A stretch of 64,000 bases of DNA from Streptomyces alanosinicus. Its GTDB lineage: Bacteria; Actinomycetota; Actinomycetes; Streptomycetales; Streptomycetaceae. How positions within the stretch are numbered: the stretch's first letter is position 1; the number at the start of each line of letters is the position of its first letter. The notes under the pieces were generated by a model, which saw only the letters and a program-made list of their open reading frames with translations, ran no database searches and had not been told where the DNA came from. Shown one piece after another: positions 1 through 7,314 of the stretch. The position numbers and the translations under genes are program-made. The DNA lies in NCBI RefSeq assembly GCF_014650595.1, contig NZ_BMVG01000039.1:1-64000 (forward strand). The letters run 5' to 3'.

Positions 1-35
1 ACGTGAAGAAACTCGTCAACAACAATGCGAACTGA
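1..35 (+). CDS. Possible 3' end of an upstream gene (partial)
   Basis: An open frame enters from the left edge, reads VKKLVNNNAN from position 3 and stops with TGA at 33-35. It is far too short to identify. The region that follows is the 3' end of a convergent gene, so a plus-strand gene ending here is plausible but unproven. Confidence 0.3.
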   Translation, partial: VKKLVNNNAN

Positions 36-56
36 CACGAACCGGATCACGGGACA

Positions 57-584
57 CTAGCGGTAGCCGCCCAGTCCCTGGCGGCGGGCGCGCCAGGCCG
101 CGTCGGCGGAGAGGTAGGGGGCGCCGGCGAGGATCAGTGGGAGCCAGGCCATCAGATAGGCGAGGTCGTTGCCGTAGTAGTAGGGGGTCGTCGCCCAGCT
201 CACCGTGAGCCACAGGCTGAGCGAGATCAGCGCGCCGCCGAGCGCGGCCAGCCGGCCGAACAGACCGAGCAGGGTGCCGATGCCGACGACCAGTTCACCG
301 AAGGCGATGGCGTAGCCGAAGCCGACCGGGGCCTTCAGGGCCAGGTCGACCAGGGCCGGGACGGCGGCGGAGTCGCGGGCCGCGCGCATGGTGTCGCCGA
401 TGGACCCGGCGCCGCCGGACTTCATGAAGGCGCTGTCGGTGAGCTTGTCCAGGCCGGCGTAGATGAACGTGACGCCGAGGAAGACGCGCAGCGGCAGCAG
501 GGCGTAGTGGGCGGCGAGCTCCCGCCAGCCGCGGGGGCCGTGCAGCCGGTCCATGAGCGTGTCGGTCCGCATGCCGTGAGTCAT
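57..584 (-). CDS. DoxX family membrane protein
   Basis: A 175-residue integral membrane protein of the DoxX/DoxD-like family, whose members are small four-helix proteins often tied to redox or thiol metabolism; the substrate is not known. Hydrophobic helices are seen near residues 27-46, 86-108, 110-130 and 141-158. The first carries the family-typical start of a DoxX domain (PLRVFLGVTFIYAGLDKL), and a G-E-L pair opens helix 2. I chose the ATG at 584 (MTHGMR) because a GAGG lies about 12 nt upstream; an upstream ATG at 650 would add an Arg-rich, non-conserved stretch. It is transcribed alone, convergent with whatever ends at position 35. Function beyond family membership is inference. Confidence 0.8.
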   Translation of the reverse strand: MTHGMRTDTLMDRLHGPRGWRELAAHYALLPLRVFLGVTFIYAGLDKLTDSAFMKSGGAGSIGDTMRAARDSAAVPALVDLALKAPVGFGYAIAFGELVVGIGTLLGLFGRLAALGGALISLSLWLTVSWATTPYYYGNDLAYLMAWLPLILAGAPYLSADAAWRARRQGLGGYR

Positions 585-703
585 CGTCGCCCGCCGCCTC
601 TCGCCCGCCGTCCCACCCCTCACCTGACCATACGTACGACCGGGGGGCACAGTTCAATCCCATCCCGACGTTTTTCCGGATTTCGGCCCCGTGTACGAAC
701 CGT

Positions 704-1978
704 TCAGTCGGTCACCTGGACGATGCAGCGGTTGGTCGCCACGCCGGCCGCGGTGACCACCTGTACCTCCACCGCCCCGGGCTCCACATCGGCCGGTACG
801 GGCACGGTCAGGGAGGTGTCGGTGGGGTTGCTGAAGCCGCCCGGGACCGGGACGAGCGGCACATGCACGTCGACGGTGCCGATCCGGACCACCGTGCGGG
901 AGAGCCGGTCCGCGCTCTGGGCACCGGGCGGCACGAAACCGGCGCCGCGGATCTCGATGTCGTCGCCGGTGCGGATCGGCCCGTCCAGGTCGCCGGGTTC
1001 ACGGACGCGGACCACGGACAGGACGACCGGGCGGCCGCCCTCGGCGTACTTGCCCGCCAGATAGGTCGCGGCCGAGATCAGCATCATCACGCCCAGCCCC
1101 CAGGGCAGGTCGGGCAGCTGGTCGGGCCGGCGGGCCAGTCGTACGGCGGCGAACAGCAGGGCGACGGCGCTGATCGCGACGTACTGGATGTCGGCGAAGG
1201 CGCCCCGGCCGGAGTCGTCGGTGAGCAGGTCGGCGGCGCGCGGCCGGTGCGCCGGCACCTTCTGCAGCCGCTGCGCGAGGACACGCAGGGCCACCACCCG
1301 GCGGACCAGGACGGCGATGCCGCACACCACGGCGAGGACGGTCACCACGCCCGCGCCGCGCGCCAGGTCGAGGCCGGAGATCAGCGCGTCGCGTTCGGCG
1401 TGGTCGGAGGCGGCGGCCAGCCGGGCGGCCAGCAGGAGCACGGCGTAGGCGACGAACAGCACCCAACAGGCGGCCACCGTACGGGAGGTGGACATCCGGT
1501 TGTCCTCGCCGATCACCGGGGCCACCGCCCCGCCGCGCGCCCGGTGCAGCCAGGAGGCGGCGCTGAGCGTGCCGGCGACGACGAGTGCGGCGGCCAGGGC
1601 CGCGGTGCGGGCGCCGGTCCAGCCCGCGCCGACGGCGGTGAGCGCCTCGCCGAGCAGCAGCGCGACGACCGCGCCCCATACCGCGCACACCGTACGCAGC
1701 CACAGCCGGGCGAGCCGGGCCTCGCCCTCGGCACGGCCGCGCCGGGCGACGGCCTCCGCCCGCTGGGTCAGTTCCTCGGAGACCCACTGGCGCGACGCCG
1801 AGGCCGAGTGCGCCACGGCCGCCGGCAGGCCCTGCCCGGCCGCGAACTCGTCGCGCAGGCGCAGAAACGCGGCGACGGCCCGCCGGTGACCCTCCCGGGC
1901 GCCGTGCGGGCAGTCCCCGCAGGTGCAGCCGCCCTCGTGCATCCCTCCGACACCCGTGTCCTGTCTCGCCTCCTGCAC
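704..1978 (-). CDS. Membrane protein with C-terminal IPT/TIG domain
   Basis: About 424 residues. The N-terminus has a small Cys cluster (GGCTCGDCPHG), then about six hydrophobic helices in two groups, a soluble linker, and an Ig-like IPT/TIG domain over the last about 110 residues (starts near VVLSVVRVREPGDL, ends IVQVTD). IPT domains are beta-sandwiches found in receptors and surface proteins, so an envelope role is likely, but I do not recognise a specific function. The start is uncertain. An ATG at 1942 has GGAGG only 1 nt away, too close for good initiation, so I prefer the in-frame GTG at 1978 just upstream. It is divergent from the gene at 2175, and the two starts lie within 200 bp. Confidence 0.7.
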   Translation of the reverse strand: MQEARQDTGVGGMHEGGCTCGDCPHGAREGHRRAVAAFLRLRDEFAAGQGLPAAVAHSASASRQWVSEELTQRAEAVARRGRAEGEARLARLWLRTVCAVWGAVVALLLGEALTAVGAGWTGARTAALAAALVVAGTLSAASWLHRARGGAVAPVIGEDNRMSTSRTVAACWVLFVAYAVLLLAARLAAASDHAERDALISGLDLARGAGVVTVLAVVCGIAVLVRRVVALRVLAQRLQKVPAHRPRAADLLTDDSGRGAFADIQYVAISAVALLFAAVRLARRPDQLPDLPWGLGVMMLISAATYLAGKYAEGGRPVVLSVVRVREPGDLDGPIRTGDDIEIRGAGFVPPGAQSADRLSRTVVRIGTVDVHVPLVPVPGGFSNPTDTSLTVPVPADVEPGAVEVQVVTAAGVATNRCIVQVTD

Positions 1979-2174
1979 CGCCACGCCCGGCGCCCGCCTT
2001 CCCCACGACTCACCCGCACGGCCCGCGACCCTTCGACGGAGGGCCTCGCCGCCGCGCAACTCCCTTGCACCGACTGCGAATTGTGCCCTACGAAACGCCG
2101 CCCGGGACCGTCGGTCCGGGTCACGGCGGGTGAAGTACGGGCCGCCGTGTTGACCCGGCTGCGAGAATTTCCGT

Positions 2175-3062
2175 ATGGCCGAGATCATCCAGCGGGACGG
2201 GACCTGGGCCTTCGACGGCAGCACGATCCGGATCACCCCCGGGCTGCACCGCTGCGTGCCGCTGTTCCGGCAGACGTACGGGGAGATCTCCGTACCGCTG
2301 GAGGCTGTCTCGGACGTCGTCCACGAACCCGAGCGGGGGCGGGGCCGGCTGCGGTTGCGGCTGCGTGAGGGCGCCGATCCGCTGCTGCAGGCAACGGGCG
2401 GGCGACTGCCGGACCAGGCCGATCCCTATCGGCTGACGGTGGCCGCGGACCGCGGCGGGGTCGCGGAGTACGTCGCCGAGGAGATCCGGCAGGCCCTGCT
2501 CCTCGACGGGATCCCCAAGGAGCGCACGGCCGCCTATCTGCTGCCGGGCCCGCCGGTGCCGGTGTCCGTGCGGTCCTCCGACGGCACGGTCTCCTTCGAC
2601 GGCACCCAGGTCCGTATCGACTGGGCCGACTCCTCCGACCGGGTCAAACGGGCGACCGGCCCGCGGATCATCGCCCTCGGCGATCTGGTGCAGGTGGAGT
2701 GGCTGCCCAACTCCGGGTACGAGGACGGCTTCCTGCGGTTCGTGACCCCGGAGACGGTGTTCTCCAAGCTGCCGCCCGAGCGGGATCCCTACGCCCTGGA
2801 CCTGTGGGGCAGTGTGCGGCGCGATCTGCTGACCGCGCTGGTCGCGACGGCCGTCACCGCCCGGCTGCCGCATCCCTCCGGCCGTCCGGGCGGCGGTCAC
2901 GACGGCCTGGTGCCGCGCCGGGCGGTCGTACCGGCGCAGGCCGACCACCATGACGTACTGCTGCGCCGGCTGCGGGAGCTGGGCGAGCTGCACCGGGACG
3001 GGGTGCTCACGGACGAGGAGTTCACGCGGACCAAGGCGGTGGTGCTCAGGGGCTTCGACTGA
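2175..3062 (+). CDS. DUF4429 and SHOCT domain protein
   Basis: A 295-residue soluble protein. Two related halves (about residues 1-120 and 125-215) each begin with a segment of the type GTWAFDGSTIRI or GTVSFDGTQVRI, the signature of duplicated DUF4429 domains. The last about 30 residues (LRRLRELGELHRDGVLTDEEF) are a SHOCT motif, a short helix pair common at protein C-termini in actinobacteria. No signal peptide or membrane segment is visible. The upstream sequence has GAGAAT followed by 6 nt and then the ATG, which fits a leaderless promoter; no Shine-Dalgarno is visible. The molecular role is unknown; a lipid- or membrane-binding PH-like fold has been suggested for related domains, but that is not shown here. 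Confidence 0.85.
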   Translation: MAEIIQRDGTWAFDGSTIRITPGLHRCVPLFRQTYGEISVPLEAVSDVVHEPERGRGRLRLRLREGADPLLQATGGRLPDQADPYRLTVAADRGGVAEYVAEEIRQALLLDGIPKERTAAYLLPGPPVPVSVRSSDGTVSFDGTQVRIDWADSSDRVKRATGPRIIALGDLVQVEWLPNSGYEDGFLRFVTPETVFSKLPPERDPYALDLWGSVRRDLLTALVATAVTARLPHPSGRPGGGHDGLVPRRAVVPAQADHHDVLLRRLRELGELHRDGVLTDEEFTRTKAVVLRGFD

Positions 3063-3113
3063 GCGGGGCGGGCCGTCCCGTGGGCAGGGCCGGCCGTCCC
3101 GCCGCGGCGTCGG

Positions 3114-3908
3114 TCAGCTGAGCAGGTCCGGCTCGCTGCGGCTGATGTCCTGCCACAGGGGCTGGTAGTTGATCCAGGCCACCAGGTCGCCGCCGAGCTG
3201 TTCCCGGGTGGCGACGGCCAGCTTGTGGTCGATGAGGACGGGGCGGCCGGCCGCCTTCGCCATCAGCTGCACCTGACAGGACCGCTCCAGGGACATGAAC
3301 CACCAGGCGGCGGCGTCCACCGAGTCGCCGACGGTGAGCAGTCCGTGGTTGCGCAGCACGAGCGCCTTGCGGGAGCCGAGGGCCCCGGCGATGCGGCGGC
3401 CCTCCTCGGCGTCGACGGTGACGCCGGTGTAGGCGTCGTAGAGCGCCACGTCCTCATAGAAGGCGCAGCTCTCCTGGGTGAGGGGGTCGATCAGCTCGCC
3501 GAGCGCGGCGAGAGCGCGGCCGTGCACGGAGTGGCAGTGGGCGACGGCGACGACGTCCGGGCGGGCGGCGTGCACCTGGGCGTGCACGGTGAACGCGGCC
3601 TGGTTGACGTGGTAGCGGCCCTCGACGACCTGCCCGTCCTGGTTGGCGAGGACGAGGTCGCCGACGGTGACGTGCTTGAACGGCATCCCGAACGGGTTGA
3701 CCCAGAAGCAGTCGGAGAACTCCGGGTCGCGCGCGGTGATGTGCCCGGACACCCCGTCCTCGAAGCCCGCCCGCCCGAAGATCCGCAGGGCTCCGGCGAG
3801 GCGCTCCTTGCGATGCCGGCGTTCGTCCGCCATCGACTCGTGCATCGGCGGCATGGCGAACTGCAGCTGGTCGGTGGGCAGCGGCAGGGGCGGGGTGGGC
3901 CCGTGCAT
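3114..3908 (-). CDS. Class II aldolase/adducin family protein
   Basis: A 264-residue cytoplasmic protein of the class II aldolase/adducin fold, like L-fuculose-phosphate or ribulose-phosphate aldolases and epimerases. The Zn-binding histidines are visible in AHCHSVHG (about residues 122-129) and in the RNHGLLTVG segment. A conserved FGRAGFEDGVSGHIT motif sits near the N-terminus and corresponds to the phosphate/substrate loop. The substrate cannot be named; many actinobacterial members are annotated only by family. The ATG at 3908 is preceded by GGAGG at good spacing. It is divergent from the gene at 4047 with about 140 bp between, which must hold both promoters. Confidence 0.85.
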   Translation of the reverse strand: MHGPTPPLPLPTDQLQFAMPPMHESMADERRHRKERLAGALRIFGRAGFEDGVSGHITARDPEFSDCFWVNPFGMPFKHVTVGDLVLANQDGQVVEGRYHVNQAAFTVHAQVHAARPDVVAVAHCHSVHGRALAALGELIDPLTQESCAFYEDVALYDAYTGVTVDAEEGRRIAGALGSRKALVLRNHGLLTVGDSVDAAAWWFMSLERSCQVQLMAKAAGRPVLIDHKLAVATREQLGGDLVAWINYQPLWQDISRSEPDLLS

Positions 3909-4046
3909 AGGTCCTCCTGCACTGGGATTGCGTACGGCCGGAAGTTACCGCCGGTCAGCGCAAAAGGGCAGAGTTGTTTTGTAAAGATGACGTACGCGGC
4001 GGATACCCGACAGAAGATGTCCGGATTGTCGGTGAGACTGGCACGT

Positions 4047-4523
4047 ATGACCCCTGTGAACTGGGCGGCCTTCGCCGGCGCCGCACCCGAACTGGCCGCG
4101 ATCGCCGAGAAGCGCTTCGGCGCCCACCGCCACCATGTCCTCGCCACGCTCCGCAAGGACGGCTCGCCGCGCACCTCCGGTCTGGAGGCCGACTTCCGCG
4201 GGGGCGAGCTGTGGCTCGGCATGATGGCGGGCTCGCTGAAAGCCCTCGACCTGCGGCGCGACCCGCGCTTCGCGCTCCAGGCCAACCCCGGCGAGGGCAC
4301 GGACCTGGCCGGTGGGGACGTGCGGATCAGCGGGCGGGCGTACGAGGTCGAGGAGGGCGCCGCCAAGGCCGCGTATGTGAAAGAGGTGGAACCGCCGGAG
4401 CCGTTCCACCTCTTCCGCACCGAGCTGACGGAGGTCGTACGGACCTGCGTCGAGGACGACACCTACCTCGTCGTCCAGGTCTGGAAGCCCGGAGCGCCGG
4501 TGCGCACGCTCAGGCGGACATGA
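4047..4523 (+). CDS. Pyridoxamine 5'-phosphate oxidase-fold protein
   Basis: A 158-residue protein with the split-barrel fold of the PNPOx-like flavin/F420-binding family. The N-terminal half shows the usual pattern HVLATLRKDGSPRTSGLEADF followed by LWLGMMAGSLKALDLRRDPR, the phosphate-binding part of the barrel. These small proteins bind FMN, F420 or haem and reduce diverse substrates; the cofactor cannot be decided from sequence. The reading frame is open far upstream, but the ATG at 4047 (MTPVNWAAFAG) starts where family homology starts. Convergent with guaA: its stop lies about 18 bp from the guaA stop. Confidence 0.8.
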   Translation: MTPVNWAAFAGAAPELAAIAEKRFGAHRHHVLATLRKDGSPRTSGLEADFRGGELWLGMMAGSLKALDLRRDPRFALQANPGEGTDLAGGDVRISGRAYEVEEGAAKAAYVKEVEPPEPFHLFRTELTEVVRTCVEDDTYLVVQVWKPGAPVRTLRRT

Positions 4524-4541
4524 CCTTCGAAACCGGGGGGA

Positions 4542-6122
4542 CTACTCCCACTCGATGGTGCCCGGGGGCTTGGAGGTGACGTCGAGGACGACCCGGTTGA
4601 CGTCCCGCACCTCGTTGGTGATCCGGGTGGAGATACGGGCGAGGACCTCGTACGGCAGCCGGGACCAGTCGGCGGTCATGGCGTCCTCGGAGGAGACGGG
4701 GCGCAGCACGATCGGATGGCCGTAGGTGCGGCCGTCGCCCTGGACGCCGACCGAGCGGACGTCCGCGAGCAGCACCACCGGGCACTGCCAGATCTGGCGG
4801 TCCAGGCCGGCCGCGGTCAGCTCCTCGCGGGCGATCGCGTCGGCGTCCCGGAGCAGGTCCAGGCGCTCCTTGGTGACCTCGCCGACGATGCGGATGCCGA
4901 GGCCGGGGCCCGGGAAGGGCTGGCGCTGGACGATCTCCTCCGGCAGGCCCAGTTCCTGGCCGACCATGCGGACCTCGTCCTTGAACAGCTTGCGCAGCGG
5001 CTCGACGAGCTGGAACTCCAGGTCCTCGGGCAGGCCGCCGACGTTGTGGTGCGACTTGATGTTGGCGGTGCCGGTGCCGCCGCCGGACTCGACGACGTCG
5101 GGGTAGAGCGTGCCCTGGACGAGGAACTCGACCGCCGGGCCCTCGTCGGCGATGATCTCGGCCTGCGCCTGCTCGAAGACGCGGATGAACTCACGGCCGA
5201 TGATCTTGCGCTTCTCCTCGGGCTCCGAGACACCCTTGAGCGCGGTCAGGAAGCGCTCCTCGGCGTCGACGACGACCAGCTTGACGCCGGTCGCGGCCAC
5301 GAAGTCCTTCTCGACCTGCTCGGTCTCGCCCTTGCGCATCAGGCCGTGGTCGACGTACACGCAGGTCAGCTGGTCGCCGATGGCACGGGCGACAAGGGCG
5401 GCGGCGACCGCGGAGTCCACGCCGCCGGACAGACCGCAGATCGCGCGCTTGTCGCCGACCTGCTCGCGGATCGCGGCGACCTGCTCCTCGATCACATTGC
5501 CCGTGGTCCAGGACGGGGTCAGACCCGCGCCGCGGTACAGGAAGTGCTCCAGGACCTGCTGGCCGTGCGTGGAGTGCATGACCTCGGGGTGGTACTGGAC
5601 GCCGTAGAGCTTCTTCTCGTCGTTCTCGAACGCGGCGACCGGGACGACGTCCGTGGCGGCGCTGACCGTGAAGCCCTCGGGGGCGGCGGAGCAGGCGTCG
5701 CCGTGCGACATCCACACGTGCTGCTCGGCCGGGGTGCCCTCGAAGAGGGTGGAGGAGGTCCGGGAGACATGCAGGTCGGTGCGGCCGTACTCGCGGGCGC
5801 CGGTGTTGTCGACGGTGCCGCCGAGGACCTCCGCCATGAGCTGGAAGCCGTAGCACATGCCGAAGACGGGGACGCCGGCCTCGAAGATCGCGCGGTCGAG
5901 GCGGGGGGCGCCCTCCTCGTACACGGACGAGGGGCCGCCGGAGAGGATGATCGCCGCCGGGTTCTTGGCGAGCATCTCGGCGACCGGCATGGTGCTCGGC
6001 ACGATCTCGCTGTAGACCCGGGCCTCGCGGACGCGACGGGCGATGAGCTGGGCGTACTGCGCGCCGAAGTCGACGACCAGGACGGTGTCGGGGGTGGCGG
6101 CAGCGGGAGTCGCTGATGACAC
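4542..6122 (-). CDS. guaA: GMP synthase (glutamine-hydrolysing)
   Basis: The 526-residue GuaA converts XMP to GMP with ATP and glutamine, the last step of GMP synthesis. An N-terminal class I glutamine amidotransferase domain (about residues 15-205) shows VVDFGAQYAQLI, the nucleophile segment FGMCYGFQ and the YHPEV histidine. The ATP-pyrophosphatase domain follows with the PP-loop GLSGGVDSA, and the dimerisation domain ends in the family-typical KPPGTIEWE. The start is GTG at 6122, with GGAAGG 6 nt upstream; an ATG at 6446 would add about 108 non-conserved residues. guaB and its paralogue lie 21-24 kb away in the same orientation. Confidence 0.97.
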   Translation of the reverse strand: MSSATPAAATPDTVLVVDFGAQYAQLIARRVREARVYSEIVPSTMPVAEMLAKNPAAIILSGGPSSVYEEGAPRLDRAIFEAGVPVFGMCYGFQLMAEVLGGTVDNTGAREYGRTDLHVSRTSSTLFEGTPAEQHVWMSHGDACSAAPEGFTVSAATDVVPVAAFENDEKKLYGVQYHPEVMHSTHGQQVLEHFLYRGAGLTPSWTTGNVIEEQVAAIREQVGDKRAICGLSGGVDSAVAAALVARAIGDQLTCVYVDHGLMRKGETEQVEKDFVAATGVKLVVVDAEERFLTALKGVSEPEEKRKIIGREFIRVFEQAQAEIIADEGPAVEFLVQGTLYPDVVESGGGTGTANIKSHHNVGGLPEDLEFQLVEPLRKLFKDEVRMVGQELGLPEEIVQRQPFPGPGLGIRIVGEVTKERLDLLRDADAIAREELTAAGLDRQIWQCPVVLLADVRSVGVQGDGRTYGHPIVLRPVSSEDAMTADWSRLPYEVLARISTRITNEVRDVNRVVLDVTSKPPGTIEWE

Positions 6123-6287
6123 GGGGTGCCTTCCGGCGGTCGGGCGGGGGTCTGTGGTTCCGATTCTAACGGGGCGGGCGCGGGAGGCGTCTCGTGAGCC
6201 GGGGCGGCAAGGGAGCAGCGGCGGGAGGGGAGCCGGGCCGGGCCCGGGGCGGGAGGGGGGCAGGGGCCGCCGTGGCATACTGGCCGC

Positions 6288-6359
6288 ATGCTCGCGCACT
6301 CGACCTTCCTCTTTACCTATGGCAACCGGCCCGCCGGCTGCCATGGTCGTGCTGCTTGA
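6288..6359 (+). CDS. Leader peptide with Phe-Leu-Phe-Thr-Tyr run
   Basis: A 23-codon reading frame starting ATG CTC GCG CAC and stopping TGA at 6357-6359, giving MLAHSTFLFTYGNRPAGC followed by HGRAA. Codons 7-11 are TTC CTC TTT ACC TAT. TTT and TAT are rare codons in such a GC-rich genome, so their presence next to each other suggests selection as control codons. There is no Shine-Dalgarno, but a -10-like box 6 nt upstream predicts a leaderless transcript starting at the ATG. It lies directly before an attenuator-type terminator and a chorismate mutase gene, whose product feeds Phe and Tyr synthesis. Confidence 0.6.
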   Translation: MLAHSTFLFTYGNRPAGCHGRAA

Positions 6360-6380
6360 GCCAACCGCCAAGCGACTTCC

Positions 6381-6424
6381 CAGGCGCCCCGGGCCGACAA
6401 GGCCCGGGGCGCCTGTCGTTTTCC
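6381..6424 (+). terminator. Attenuator terminator hairpin
   Basis: A perfect 15-bp GC-rich stem (6381-6395/6401-6415) with a 5-nt loop, followed by TCGTTTTCC. It sits between the leader peptide and the chorismate mutase start, so it would end transcription before the gene. Confidence 0.75.
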
Positions 6425-6472
6425 GGGGTCTGTCGTTCCGGGGCATCCACCTTCCCGATCAAGGAGCCCTAC

Positions 6473-6730
6473 GTGACCACCACCACCGCGGAAGCGACCA
6501 TCGCCGACGCCCGTGAGCGCATCGACGCGCTCGACGACCGGATCATCGGCCTCATCCAGGAACGGATGGCCGTGTCCACCGTCGTCCAGGAGGCCCGTAT
6601 CGCCTCGGGCGGCCGACGCGTGCACCTCTCCCGCGAGATGGAGATCCTCGGCCGCTACCGGGAGGCGCTCGGCAAGCCGGGTACCGGCCTCGCGATGACC
6701 CTGCTGGAGCTGTGCCGGGGCCGGATCTGA
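6473..6730 (+). CDS. Chorismate mutase (AroQ type)
   Basis: An 85-residue all-helical chorismate mutase that turns chorismate into prephenate, the branch to phenylalanine and tyrosine. The start RERIDALDDRIIGLIQERM and the later RRVHLSREMEILGRYRE match AroQ enzymes, with the expected Arg, Asp and Glu active-site positions. Its small size resembles the mycobacterial intracellular enzyme (AroQ-delta class), which in that genus needs DAHP synthase as partner for full activity; the same partnership is possible here. The GTG start at 6473 has AAGGAG 6 nt upstream. The gene stands alone behind a leader-peptide attenuator (6276-6424). Confidence 0.93.
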   Translation: MTTTTAEATIADARERIDALDDRIIGLIQERMAVSTVVQEARIASGGRRVHLSREMEILGRYREALGKPGTGLAMTLLELCRGRI

Positions 6731-6986
6731 GTTCGATCACCGTCTCACCCGTACGGCGCGTGACCGGTGTGCGCACCGCTTCGTTGAGGGGGTGTCCGTG
6801 CCAGCCAGGGGCGGGCCCGAAGAGAACCACGCGTGGCTCGCTGGGGCGATGAGGCGTACGGGTCGTGCCGTGCGCCGTGGGACCTCGCTCCAGGGAAGTG
6901 ACCGGACGGCAGGGGACAGCAGCCCGGTCACCCAAGAGAACGGCCGGCCCCGGGGACGCCCGGGGCCGGCCGACGGAAAACCTCAG

Positions 6987-7034
6987 ATGTGCACCACGGA
7001 CCATGTGCACCACGGACCATGTGCACCACGGAAC
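6987..7034. repeat. 16-bp tandem repeat, three copies
   Basis: Unit ATGTGCACCACGGACC, at 6987-7002, 7003-7018 and 7019-7034. The third copy ends AAC rather than ACC. Each unit contains the palindrome GTGCAC. It lies in a non-coding interval. Confidence 0.9.
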
Positions 7035-7100
7035 CAGCGGCGCAACCCCCCGGCGCCGCCCCAGGCACCGACGCTGCCCTGACGTCGGTGCTGACCGAAA

Positions 7101-7138
7101 GAAGGGCCCCGCGGCCTCTCCGTCCCGCGGGGCCCTTC
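7101..7138. terminator. Hairpin, probable terminator
   Basis: A 14-bp perfect stem, GAAGGGCCCCGCGG paired with CCGCGGGGCCCTTC, loop 10 nt. It has no long T-run on either side, which is usual for Streptomyces terminators. Confidence 0.5.
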
Positions 7139-7274
7139 GTCATGCCCGGCAGGCGATGAATCGTCAGGCCCTACAAGCGAGGAACGTGAGTCACGTCACA
7201 TGAAAATCAGGCGCCACTGGAGCAACCGTTGAGGGTCCTCGCTGATCAAACCTGCCGAGCCGGCCAGACGGCGC

Positions 7275-7310
7275 GAGGGACCTGCCTTCGGAGGGGGATG
7301 CAGGTCCCTC
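7275..7310 (-). terminator. Terminator of the GMC oxidoreductase operon
   Basis: An 11-bp perfect stem, GAGGGACCTGC (7275-7285) with GCAGGTCCCTC (7300-7310), beginning five bases past the stop codon of the minus-strand oxidoreductase gene. Confidence 0.65.
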
Positions 7311-7314
7311 TTCA

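Larger units (their letters stand above)
6276..6424 (+). promoter_or_regulatory. Putative Phe/Tyr attenuator leader of chorismate mutase
   Basis: A -10-like CATACT (6276-6281) is followed by 6 nt and then an ATG, so the mRNA would begin at the leader ATG. The leader peptide has Phe, Phe and Tyr codons. Next comes a hairpin with GGCAACCGG (6321-6329) pairing to CCGGCTGCC (6334-6342). A perfect 15-bp terminator stem follows (6381-6395 with 6401-6415, loop GACAA) and then TCGTTTT. GGCCCG at 6328-6333 can pair with CGGGCC at 6390-6395, giving a possible antiterminator. The chorismate mutase start is 58 nt after the terminator. This is the layout of ribosome-mediated attenuation; no such control has been shown here. 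Confidence 0.7.
6731..7274. other. Non-coding interval with hairpins and 16-bp repeats
   Basis: I see no convincing gene in this 544-bp stretch. It contains a perfect 14-bp hairpin (6941-6954 with 6959-6972), three 16-bp tandem repeats (6987-7034), a hairpin around 7060-7090 (GCACCGACG with CGTCGGTGC), and another 14-bp hairpin (7101-7114 with 7125-7138). The last ones could end transcription from either side. A small RNA gene cannot be excluded. Confidence 0.6.

Noticed and set aside
6360..6472. T-box or other amino-acid riboswitch before chorismate mutase
   Set aside because: No T-box sequence or specifier layout; the leader peptide plus terminator explains the region more simply.
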